A stretch of DNA of 64,000 bases, from assembly GCA_032719365.1 (NCBI GenBank), contig CM064873.1:5118501-5182500 (forward strand), given 5' to 3'. A model generated the notes under the pieces. That model did no database searches, was not told the DNA's origin, and saw only the letters and a program-made list of their open reading frames with translations. Positions 1 through 10,636 of the stretch are shown piece after piece; positions within the stretch are counted from its first letter, which is position 1, and the number at the start of each line of letters is the position of its first letter. The translations under genes and the position numbers were made by a program. This DNA is from Prinsepia uniflora. Lineage: Eukaryota > Streptophyta > Magnoliopsida > Rosales > Rosaceae.

Positions 1-1
1 A

Positions 2-686
2 TGGGATACTCATTTGCCATTGATGGAATTCGCTTACAACAACAGCTATCAGACAAGCATCGGAATGGCACCTTATGAGGCACTGTATGGTCGACAGTGC
101 AGGATACCTATCTGCTGGATGGAGATAGGAGAGCGAGCGGCTGTAGGGCCGGAATTGATGGACTTAACCCTGGAAACTGTTCGTGTTATCAAGGAGAGAT
201 TGAAGGCGGCACAGGATCGCCAAAAGAGTTATGCCGATCAACGGATTCGAGACTTGGAATTTGAAGTGGGAGATTTCGTCTTCCTGAAGTTATCTCCGTG
301 GAAAGGGATTATCCGTTTTGGTCGACGGGGGAAAACTGAGTCCGTGTTTTATCGGACCATATGAGATCGTGGAGAGGATTGGCAGGGTTGCATACAGATT
401 GGCACTACCTCCAGAACTTTCTAGAGTTCACGATGTTTTTCACGTATCGATGCTGCGGAAGTATGTACATGATGCTTATAATGTACTGGAGGATCAACCT
501 ATCGAACTCCGAGGGGATTTGAGCTTTGAGGAACAACCAGTGCAGATTTTGGATCGGAAAGACAAGGTACTACGTCGGAAGACAATTCCTCTCGTGAAGA
601 TTCTCTGGAGAAACCAGAATGTGGAAGAAGCCACATGGGAGCCTGAGGCTCAGATGCGAGAACAATTTCCTCATTTGTTTCTTTGA
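2..686 (+). pseudogene. Element A2: 3' end of gag-pol (integrase C-terminus and chromodomain-like tail), frameshifted
   Basis: This is the last part of a Ty3/gypsy polyprotein whose start lies left of the window. It begins inside the integrase core, after the catalytic residues, with the MEFAYNNSYQ and YEALYGRQCR motifs. It continues through the GPY/F-like segment (IGPYEIVERIG) into the chromodomain-like tail (KILWRNQNVEEATWEPEAQM). Its closest relative in the window is the same part of element A (40138-40821), from which it differs by scattered substitutions. A run of five G at 327-331, where A has four, shifts the frame, so the reading frame is broken between the integrase C-terminus and the tail. 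The stop TGA is at 684-686. It is a dead copy as assembled; a homopolymer sequencing error is the alternative to a real mutation. Confidence 0.9.
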
Positions 687-719
687 AATTTCGGGACGAA
701 ATTTCTTAAGGGGGGAAGG
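685..719 (+). other. Element A2: stop-codon hairpin and polypurine tract
   Basis: A perfect inverted repeat (arms GAAATTTCG and CGAAATTTC, loop GGA, 685-705) starts inside the stop codon. The purine tract AAGGGGGGAAGG (708-719) follows two bases later and abuts the 3' LTR. The tract is the expected plus-strand primer. The same hairpin-plus-tract layout recurs in elements A and E and, with shorter arms, in the noncoding elements B and C. Confidence 0.85.
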
Positions 720-720
720 T

Positions 721-2956
721 TGTAACACCCCGGAAATTTGAGGATTTTACTATTGTAAATTGACGTTTTTACCCTTGTGAATGGTATGGCCAAATTGTTG
801 ACTTTTTCATTAGTGGGTCAAATGGACTTTGACCAGTAACCGTGATGTAGTTCGGGACGTCACAAGTTCATAGACAGGTGGCACGTCCAATTCGGACGAT
901 CAGGGAAAAAGTTATGACTATCGGAAGTTCAGGGGCATTACCGTAATTTGGACTTTAGGGGCGAAAATGTTGACTTTTCATTTGGAAACTGATTTCCACA
1001 TGACGCAAGAACCGTTAGGTAAGTCTCGATGTCCTGAGTCCGTAGACAGGCGGCACGCCGAAATCGGACTTCGTACGAGGAAGTTATGGTCAGAAACGTG
1101 AAATCGGGAGGTTCGCGTCTCGGTTATCGTGTCGAATATTTTATTCTGATATTCTGATTGGAGGACACCTGGTGAGTGACAAGTGTTACTCACCCATTGG
1201 TTAGATTGGATCAAGCTCCACTAAGCATTTATTTAGGATTTAATCTACCTTTGAATCTCAGCCTTTGATCTGAAAACCTCCAGATCTAATCTCATCCCTT
1301 GATCTCATCCCTGAGATCTAATCTGGACCGTCCATTCCCTTGATCAGCTTTCCCTCCATTTCTATATATTTTCTCACCCCGACACCCTCACACACTGTCT
1401 ATTAATCCAACACATACACACTACGCCCATTCTCTATGTCTGTGTGTTGCTGGACTCACTGGGGAGGACTGAGGCACGGCGGTGAGCGGCGGTGGACCGG
1501 CGGCGAGGTAGGGGAAATCCTAAAAACCCGAAACGGTTTTAAAACTCAAAATTTTAAATTTGATTTCCAACGTGTAACTTTGGTTGCTATTTACCCTAAT
1601 CAATTCTAGGGACTATTAGGAATCTCAGGGGCTTGTTTTCTTGAGCAGTGAGGGCCTGAACGGTGGTTAAACGGCGACGGGAACCCGGGTCTGTTCATCG
1701 AGGTAGGCCTTCGATCCTGTCTGTGTTTGTTGAATTTGATTCCTTAGAACCCTTTCTGGGATTGAGACGAGCATCTAGGAACAAACTACGACTGAAATGG
1801 TTGAGAATTGAAGAAATGGTGACCGGGTCATGATCGCGGGTCTGATCGACCCGAGTTGCAGAGATACGGGTCAACCCGTCTGAGGACAGAGGTGATGACG
1901 TGGCACCCTGTCAGATCTGTCAGGTGACGTGGACCAGTGCCGTGCTGACACGTGGCACATGTCAGATCTGACACGTGGCCTGACAGATCAGTGAGGTGGA
2001 CCAATCGAGTGTTGACACGTGGCACCTGTTAGAGTCTGACATGTCAGACCTGACAGCTGTCAGATGACGTCAGCAGGGACTGTTCCTGCGTTGACCGACG
2101 CGTTGACTGGGACGTGTGGGCGCGTGTGAACAGTACTTTTGGTGGGACCACCACCATTCTTTAGGTTTCGACGATCCGGATCCAATGGCGGTGGTTTCGG
2201 GTCGATCGGAGATCATTAAGTTGGTCAATTTGAGGTTTATTGCCTCAGGAAAGCGCGTTCGGGCGGCTTTTCCTGGCCGGTTTCGGTCTAGGATTTCATG
2301 GTTAAATGTTAGGGGTTTGTATTGACCTTTACGTATACTTTGGATATGACAGGGATTGTACAATTGTACCAGAACGAGGGTATACGTTCAGATTTCAACA
2401 GGATTGTACTGTGAGTGGGCCCGATTTCATTAAACCCTTGCATGCTTAAATGTTTTCTGATTTACTTATATGTTCACATGCTGGCATCATGAAACGGTTT
2501 TGATGATATTGAAATTATGGTTATGGCACGTTTCACGGTATTTGGGTTTGAAACCCGTCTGATGAAACTTAAAGATCGGTTTGGATTTTATCTTGTATAT
2601 ATATATATGTTTTGCATGTGGATATCAATAAAATGTATTTGGAACTGCACTGTATAGATCCATTCATGTGATACTGTCTCCTCCGGATGAGGTACCCCTG
2701 ATTGGTCACGGACGTCTAGAACGTCCAGCGTCTATGACGCTAAGCATCGGGGATGCTGTACCCGAACGGGGTTCGGGGATTGAACTCGGAATTGAGACCC
2801 GAGTGGCACGCGTAGCCTTGTGATTGTGACCTTATTAGACGTCAGGGACGTCAGACATCGAGGATGTCAAGATCGGAGTGTATAGTGCAGTGGCTAAAAT
2901 TATGTTTATGGTTTTGTTACATGCCTTATGGTTCATATTATATGATTAATGATTTT
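721..2956 (+). repeat. 3' LTR of element A2, truncated by the assembly gap
   Basis: It starts TGTAACACCCC directly after the polypurine tract and aligns throughout with the 3' LTR of element A (40856-43096). The last 417 bp expected from that copy, including the TGTCA end and the target duplication, are missing because the gap begins. Visible parts include a TATA-like TATATAT at 1373-1379, a cluster of ACGT-core motifs at 1880-2070, the GTGAGTGGGCC donor arm at 2411-2421, and hairpin cassettes around 2711-2867. Confidence 0.92.
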
Positions 2957-3456
2957 NNNNNNNNNNNNNNNNNNNNNNNNNNNNNNNNNNNNNNNNNNNN
3001 NNNNNNNNNNNNNNNNNNNNNNNNNNNNNNNNNNNNNNNNNNNNNNNNNNNNNNNNNNNNNNNNNNNNNNNNNNNNNNNNNNNNNNNNNNNNNNNNNNNN
3101 NNNNNNNNNNNNNNNNNNNNNNNNNNNNNNNNNNNNNNNNNNNNNNNNNNNNNNNNNNNNNNNNNNNNNNNNNNNNNNNNNNNNNNNNNNNNNNNNNNNN
3201 NNNNNNNNNNNNNNNNNNNNNNNNNNNNNNNNNNNNNNNNNNNNNNNNNNNNNNNNNNNNNNNNNNNNNNNNNNNNNNNNNNNNNNNNNNNNNNNNNNNN
3301 NNNNNNNNNNNNNNNNNNNNNNNNNNNNNNNNNNNNNNNNNNNNNNNNNNNNNNNNNNNNNNNNNNNNNNNNNNNNNNNNNNNNNNNNNNNNNNNNNNNN
3401 NNNNNNNNNNNNNNNNNNNNNNNNNNNNNNNNNNNNNNNNNNNNNNNNNNNNNNNN
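2957..3456. other. Assembly gap of exactly 500 N
   Basis: The run is exactly 500 N, a conventional placeholder length, so the true size is unknown. The A2 LTR lacks 417 bp on the left side. The LTR fragment on the right side (G) lacks roughly its last 0.65 kb. If both are intact, about 1 kb is missing. Confidence 0.98.
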
Positions 3457-3625
3457 ACGTCTGGAGGAGACTAATCAAATCATATGGAGGGTCTATACAT
3501 TTTTGAATACTTTCTTTCTCAAAACATATTTCAACTGGGTCTCATACCCGATTCATCTCAACAGGATTCCTCGAATCCGATTCAAATCCACTTTCACAGG
3601 CCTCGACCTAAATCCTCAGTTCAAT
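3457..3625 (-). repeat. LTR G (reverse strand), distal fragment before the H insertion
   Basis: This fragment lies between the gap and solo LTR H and ends with the target duplication TCAAT (3621-3625) of H. In reverse orientation it contains the GTCTCCTCC block found downstream of the small-hairpin region in LTRs A, B and C. I therefore assign it to the 3' half of reverse-strand LTR G, which resumes at 6540. Assignment to the outer LTR I cannot be excluded because the G end is hidden in the gap. Confidence 0.6.
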
Positions 3626-6534
3626 TGACAGGACCCACCCCTAATCCACTGGAATTAAGGGCTAAATCCTGCTCCCTTCTAACTTACGTATGACACGAAG
3701 GCTAAATTGACGTCCAACCTCCATGTGATACGTAATTCGGACAAAGGATTCTCGATCCAGCCATCCTAAAAATATTCGGACTTTCCAGAGTGTGCCGAAC
3801 TACTGTGGATTTCGGTTGTGATGTCTCTGTTTCTCTCGACCAACAGCCCGCACCGCAACAACCTGGAGGGTATCGAAAACATGAAAAGACTGTGAGTGGA
3901 CAAAAATAAATAATAAGTTCAAAAACAGTTCAATAAAGCAATTACATTTTACCCTCCACGCAAAAACCAATGCATGCATATCAGTTCATGTTATGAAACC
4001 ATTCATGTCAAAACCATAAGCGAAAACCATTATCGAAAACCCGAATCAAATTCGTCATTCAAATCCAGGCCTCAGCCTCAAATCACAAATCAATCTCAAA
4101 TACGGGAACTCAGTCCCAAACCTCATCAAATCCAATTCATTCGGGTCACTACCCAAACATCTGAAAACCAGTGAAAAACCAGTGCAAAACATCAATCATA
4201 CGAGTTTGCTGGATTTCAAGTGTGCCCGAGTCTTTAAACTCAAAACCATGGGCAATAACCAGGCCTTCCCGGGATATCAACGAGTCTTTAAACTCAAAAC
4301 ACAATCACAGGCCTCGGGGGTATCACAATCACCGAGTCTTTAAACTCAAAACATATACCGAGTCTTTAAACTCAAAACATATCAATCTAGGGCCCTCCCT
4401 CCGTCAATCAATCCAAGTCTTTAAACTCAAAACCAGATCCAGCGGTTTTTTTTCCGGGTCTTTAAACCCAAAACCATTTATCAAGCAAGTGAAAACCATA
4501 GAAAATCCTTTTCCGAATTCGCAATAATGATTCCGTAAGCCGGCATCCGGAGCCACTGTCCCGATCCCAAAACCAGATTCCCTTTCCAAATCTCGTATAT
4601 CAAAATCACATGAACAGGGCTCCAAGCCCGAAATCACTTTTCTGAAATCCATTTCAAATCATTGAAATTAAATCATTAAAACCATCGTCAGATCACAAGA
4701 TCGTTCGAAATCTCGTAAAACGTGAAATTCCATAAATAACTCGAAATTCGTGCAAAACCGTAAACCATAAAGATCATAAATCAAATCATAGAATCACGTA
4801 TAGAAAACATATAAAACATATATGCATGCATCATAAGTTTGAAAGCAAAGTCCACTCACAGACCATTCCGACGTCGCCTCGATACGCGCGCACTTACGCT
4901 GTTCCCGGCCATTCCGCTATCCTCGGCTTTCCCGAACATGTCCAAATCCTATACTAAGGTCACTAACTACTTCATAAAGGTCATACTAAAGCCCCATAAT
5001 TTTCCCGTATTTTTAACTATTTTTAACCGAGGCATAAAACTTTCGGACATCCCGAAACATCTCGAGACGATGTCTGATTGACTCGAAACCAGCGCTAAAA
5101 TGTTCGTTACATCGAATACTTTAAAAGTCGTGTTGAAACCTCCCTCAAATACTGTGCCACACGCCCACACACGCCGTCCAAAGAGGCTACACGTGGGAGC
5201 CACGCGCCCAGCACAGTGTCATCCCCTACCTCTGGTGAACCGGTCCGGTCCGGTTCACTGTAATCCGGTCCATCCCTGAATCGGCGTGGGCGGTTTTTGT
5301 CCAATTTTAATCCGTTTTCATTCCTTGTTCGTCTATTAGGTTCGTTCAGACATGTATAATCAAGTTATCTAGTTAAATCGTGGATTTAGGGTCGGTTTAA
5401 TACCTTCCAAGTTGGCTCACGATCAGATTTTCTCCCAGGTTCCCGTGTCCACGTCTCCGGTCACCATTCTCTTTACTTCCAAGCTCTTTAGCTTCGTCTT
5501 AACTTCCAAAAGAGATTATAATAACCCAAACATCTCAGTTAGCACAAAAACAAGCTCCACCATTTTTGAATTCAAACGAAGGTTTTTCTGAAACTCACCT
5601 ACCTTCCCTTTGTAGACCTTAAAACCAAGCTCAAAGGCTTCCTGACAATCTCAACAACACAACCCAATTAATCAATTCGATCCTTAGCCCAAAAATTCAA
5701 CTTCCTCAAGTGCAAACACGAACAGAGGCCTCTCGGGTTTCCTCAGCTACCACCGTCGTCCTCCACCGTTGAACCTCACTGTGGCCACTAGTCATCTTGT
5801 CTAGGCTCCCTCTCTCATGTCCTTTCAGACAGTAAGGGCTATAGATGAAAGATTGAGGGACTTGTCTGAGTGAATTCTCATGGTCTCAACTATGCTCTGT
5901 TTTCTCCTTTGTTCGATTAACAATCCCATTTAAACTTGGCTTAACCGTGAGAGAAGGCTGGAAGCCTCTAGGAAACGGCCAGGTGTCACTCACCCTGTGG
6001 ACTCAGCCCAAAAATATCCAATTAACTCAGCCCAAGTGTCCTTATCCGGTTATACAAATCCCAAGGTATTAAAAGACTGATTTGTCCATAAAAGTCCAAA
6101 TTACCATTTTACCCTTCACTTTCTAGACTCATATCTTAACCGTCCGACGTCCGATGACGGCGTGCCGCCTGTTGTTGTACTCAGAACGTCGAGACCTACC
6201 TAACGGTCCTCGGTTTGGGTGAAGAAAACTTGTCATGCAAAAAGTCAACAAAGTCCCTATTTTTAACCTAATTACAAAAATGCCCTCAATCTTCTGAACA
6301 TCATAACTTCCTCCTCGAATGTCGGAATCGGACGTGCCACCTGTCTACAGACTCGTGAGGTCCCAAACTATGTCACGGTCATCGGTCAAAGTCCATTTGA
6401 CCACCCTAACTAAAAGTCAACATTTTGCCCATTCTAGGGGCAAAATCGTCATTCTGCACCGTCCGTCCAAAAGTATCCAACTAATCCGTCATTAACCACA
6501 AATCTAATCCTGACTTTCCGGACGGGTCGTTACA
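3626..6534 (-). mobile_element. Solo LTR H (2909 bp), reverse strand
   Basis: On the plus strand it runs from TGACAGGACCC to GGTCGTTACA, the complement of a TGTAACGACC...TGTCA LTR. It is flanked by the 5-bp duplication TCAAT (3621-3625 and 6535-6539). No internal region is present, so this is a solo LTR left by LTR-LTR recombination. It carries about seven GAGTCTTTAAACTC-type dyads (4211-4475) and the inverted pair TGTGAGTGGAC (3891-3901) / GTCCACTCACA (4850-4860). Solo LTR H2 at 47903-50805 is the same family (2903 bp). Confidence 0.92.
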
Positions 6535-6539
6535 TCAAT

Positions 6540-8081
6540 ATGGTTTCAAACCCGAATTCTCATTTCATAAACCAAAACTGGGACTTAAACCCGATTCACA
6601 ATCAACAGGGCCTCAAGCCCAATACTACAATAACGGAGCCTCGAGCCCGATTTCACAACTAACGGGGCCTCGAGCCCGATACCATAAATCAACGGGGCTT
6701 AGAGCCCGATTTCACAATCAACGGGGCCTTAAGCCCGATACCTCAGCCAAAGGGGCCTCAAGCCCGAGATTACAACCAATTGGGCCTCAAGCCCGAATTC
6801 GTAAACCAACGGGCTCTCGGCCTGATCGTATAACTCAAATGGGCCTCCAGCCCGATTTCTCATCAAATCAAATGGAATATAAGTTCTAGGGTTTCCAATC
6901 AAATGGGTCTCATGCCCGATTTCATATATCTAAATCCAAAACTCATTCATTAAACCCTCATTGAAAACCTAGCACGTACAAGCATCGTATAAAACTGGAA
7001 ATCTCGAAACACGTGCAAATACGTAAATCCTAGGCTACCACAAACAAATGAAATCATGGCATCACAAAACATGTATTTAAAACATTTATGCATGCATCAG
7101 TTTAAAAAGAAAGGTCCACTCATAGACCGTCCGAAGCTACGCCTCGATACACATGTCATAAGCCCTTCCCGAGCCAATCGTTGCCTCCGGAGTTCTCAAA
7201 CCTGTCCAAATTAATTTAGAGGGTTAATAACTACTTAAATAACCCCTCACTAATGCCCCGTAATTTTCTAGAATTTTTAACTATTTTTAAACGCCCTCCG
7301 AAACCTTCAGACAACCTGAACTATATCGAGATGATGTCTGATCGACTCGAAACCAGCCCCAAAATGTTCGTTACATCGAATAGATGATTTCACATGTTGG
7401 AAGTTCCCCCAAGAAATGCTCCACGCGCCGCCCAAAGAGGCTGCGCGTGTGGCTCACGCTCCCTGCACAATGTTGTCCCCTACCTCCAGCGAACCGGGTT
7501 CGCTTGGTTTGAACTGGACCGGACCGGTCTGGACCAGCGTGACCGGTTTAACGTTCTATTTTCCTATTTTCTCACCCATTTTCGATCCTTCCAGTCCTAA
7601 TCTCTATGTTTCTTCAATCCCTGTCGTTCTATGATTTAAAAACACACAAAGAAGGTTTAAAAATCACCTGTCCGATCGAAGAGCATACGACTCTGTTTTT
7701 CGGCCGTCCGTCTGAGCTTCCCTTCCGCCGTCCTCCACTCAAATCCATTCCCCTCGACTTGTGAGACCCCCAAGTTCAACATCCAATCCTCAACACTCAT
7801 CCAAAACGTACCAATTCGAACCCCCAAAATTTGAATTCAAACGGGTTGTCGGGTTTCCACCTCCGCCGGGGCTCCGCCTTGCTCAGCTGCTCAACCTCCC
7901 TGCCGATCTCAGTCCTCCCCTCTCAGTCCTTCCATGGTTGAAAAGTAGGATGGTATAATGGTGTGGGTGTGTGGTCTTGCACGGTTTAGGGGGCTTTGGG
8001 TTTTGGTTGAACAAACAAAGGAGATGGAGATGATATGCATGAATGTGAGAGAGGGGGGGGGGGGGGGGGGGGGCGGGATAG
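6540..8081 (-). repeat. LTR G (reverse strand), middle part
   Basis: It resumes after the H duplication and runs to the target duplication GATAG (8077-8081) of solo LTR D. It contains an array of about nine GGGCC...GCCC dyads spaced about 30 bp (6605-6860), the GTCCACTCATA block (7114-7124), and a run of 21 G at 8053-8073. The LTR continues at 46272 after D. No coding region is recognised. Confidence 0.8.
6560..6940 (-). repeat. Tandem dyad array in LTR G
   Basis: About nine imperfect repeats of about 30 bp are present, each with a short dyad such as GGGCCTCAAGCCC, GGGCCTCGAGCCC or GGGCTTAGAGCCC. The arms vary while complementarity is mostly kept. The array lies at the position that carries other dyad arrays in the other LTR families. 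Confidence 0.7.
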
Positions 8082-10636
8082 TGTAACGCCCCGGAAATTT
8101 GACGAATGTAATATTGTAAAATAATGAATAAAATGACGTTTTTACCCATGTGAATAGTATGGTCAATTTGTTGACTTTTTGATTGGTAGGTCAAACGGAC
8201 GTTTGACCAATGATCATGACGTAGTTCGGGACGTTACGAGTCCATAGACAGGTGGCACGTCCAATTCCGAAGATCAGGGAAGAAGTTATGACGTTCGGAA
8301 GTTCAAGGACGTTTTCGTGATTTGGACGAAAAGGGGGAAAATGTTGACTTTTTGATGGACAACTGATTTCCACACAATTCGAGGACTGTTAGGTAGGTCT
8401 CGATGCCCTGAGTTCGTAGACAGGCGGCACGCTGAAAACGGACATCGGACGGTTAAGTTACGGGTCTAGAAAGAGGAGGGGCATTTTGGTAATTTTGTGC
8501 AGAAGGGCAAAATGGTAATTTTGCAGGGAGATACTATTTGAAACCGTGGAAAACAGGGCCTGCACCACCGTGCTTGGGTGTCCTGATCCAGCAATTTGTT
8601 TTAACCGTTAGTGGCTGGGTAAGGTGATTTGTTTATTGGTTTTGAGGTATTGGAAGCATTGTGGTATGGACTGAAACAAAAACCAGTGCACGGGCAAGAT
8701 TTTAAAACTGGGTTTTTGGGTCTTTGCGGGAAACAGAATTCTCAGTGGGACTGAGATATTCCCACGAGTGTTGGCTTAACGGCTCAATTAGCTGAGAGAT
8801 AGTAGAGGTAAGGGTCATTTCTGCTGATGAGAGCTTGAGAGTTTGAGAGAAAAACAGACGGGAAGAAGAAAGCTGGATTTTGGAGGGAAAATCAATTTTT
8901 GAGTTATGAGTCGAGTTGGACAAAAACAAGGATTGAAATAGTCTTCTGGAACCATTTGGGGTTCAACCATATCGATTGTGAAGGAAATCGATCACAGTTT
9001 AGCCAAGAACAGAAGCCTCTGGTTCTGGAAATTTTCGAGGTTGAAGACGACTACTTCCAGGTAAGCTTTCCTGAAATTGGTTGTGTTCTAGTGTTCTTTT
9101 AGGTCCCATAAAGCTTATGTCTAAGTTAATTTGGGAATGGAGCTGAGTTGGGTGAGTTTCATAAGTCTACCCGTTTGTTTGATCATGGGTCGAATAAGTG
9201 ATTTAGGGCTTGTTGAAGATAATTAAGGAAAGGGAACTTAAATTAAAATGTTAAGGAAGGTTTTAGGTTGAAAAAAGAAGGGATTCGAGTGAGAATTGAT
9301 GAAGATTTGGCCGGGTTGTGTCGCGGGTTGAACAACCCGTTTGCAGGCCAGTCGGGTGAAGATGGTGACACTGTAGCAGTCAATGTAGCAGGCACGTGGC
9401 TTTCACGCGCAGCCACTTTGGGCGGCGCGTGACGGCGCGTGAGACCTTGTCTCCGGTCATGGTCAACAGATAAGTTCATCCTTTCAACTTAACGAATATT
9501 TTGAGTTAAACTTCGAGTCGAGCGGACGTATGAGGGTTCAAAGGTTTAGGGCTTTAAGTTAGTTACGTCGAAAAATCCCAAAAAATTAGGGAAATTAATG
9601 CAAGCTTTTTGGGAATGTTTGTAACCCTTATTGTACTTTTTAACAGGCCCGAACATTCCCGAGGCTACCGAGGAGTACACGGGGCGCGATTGACGCGTCC
9701 GAAAACCGTGAGTGGACTTTTGATTTCTAACCGAGCATGCATAACTGTTTTTACTCGCTTGTCTTATGTTTTCATATTTAATTTTATGGTGATGATTATG
9801 ATATTTCGATTTTATGTGATTTCACGTTTTTCAAGGTGATTATCGTATTTTACGTATTTCGAGATTACGTTTTCTCCTGTGCATGGATGATGGTTTGATG
9901 AAGTGATTTGATATGATTATGCATGTCACGTTTTAATGATGATTTGATTATGTTTGTGAAGTAAGTTTTGGAATTTGCATGTGAAACTCGGACATAAGTC
10001 CTTTTATGACGAAATGTGATTTTAGAATGGTTTTGGAAAATGGATCCCGATGGATCCTGGTTTGTTATGATTCTCTGCGGGATTTTGGGTTTAAAGACCC
10101 GGTATGATTGTTGGATCTGGTTTTGGGTTTAAAGATCCGGTTAATTGATGACGGGGGCGGGCCCGAATCTGGTTTAAAGACCCGATTTGAGTTTAAAGAC
10201 TCGTGAGTTTAAAGACTCGGTTATTGTGATACCCCCCGAGGCCTATTGATTATGTTTTGAGTTTAAAGACTCGTTGATATCCCGGGAAGGCCTGATATAT
10301 GAGTTTAAAGACTCAGATAGATCCAACGGTTTGATTGTGATTGTGGATTCCGTTTTACATGATTTGGTATGATTGATGTTTCGATGTGATGATTTCTGGA
10401 TTTTTGGAAATATTATATTATTTTACATGATTTTATGGCTGTTTACTGTAACGGTTTCCAAATGATTCGTAAAAGGGATTTTGAATGTTTAGTTATGCTG
10501 TTTTCGAATATCTAGTTATGCATGCGTGTTGCAAAACTGGAGGTGAACCCCGATTTCATTAAACTGTTTTCTGGAAACTTTTGTTTTAGTCCACTCACAC
10601 TTTGCTGTTTTTAATACCCTCCAGGTCGTGGTACAA
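8082..10636 (+). repeat. Solo LTR D, part 1 (E-family LTR)
   Basis: It starts TGTAACGCCCCGG after duplication GATAG (8077-8081; second copy 46267-46271) and is colinear with the E LTR at 52243. Part 1 carries a CAG/GTAAGC donor (intron start 9061), a TTTTAACAG acceptor (ending 9646), a 61-nt candidate exon (9647-9707), a GTGAGT donor (9708), a TTTAAAGA dyad array (10087-10313), the GTCCACTCAC arm (10589-10598) and an acceptor ending at 10624. It is interrupted by J within duplication TACAA, continues at 13503-13516 and 46004-46266, and totals about 2.83 kb. It has no internal region, so it is a solo LTR. Confidence 0.9.
10087..10313 (+). repeat. TTTAAAGA dyad array in LTR D
   Basis: Alternating GGGTTTAAAGACCC and GAGTTTAAAGACTC units (plus one decayed GGGTTTAAAGATCC) are interspersed with GGGGGCGGGCCCG and AGGCCT blocks. 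The second base and its partner change together (G/C versus A/T), so each unit remains an inverted repeat. Confidence 0.8.

Noticed and set aside
2864..3628. Open frames across the N run
   Set aside because: They exist only because N bases contain no stop codons.
8899..9102. 67-codon frame in LTR D leading into a donor-like site
   Set aside because: There is no ATG, and the matching frame in E meets a stop in the next exon. It is kept only as part of the peptide-frame finding.
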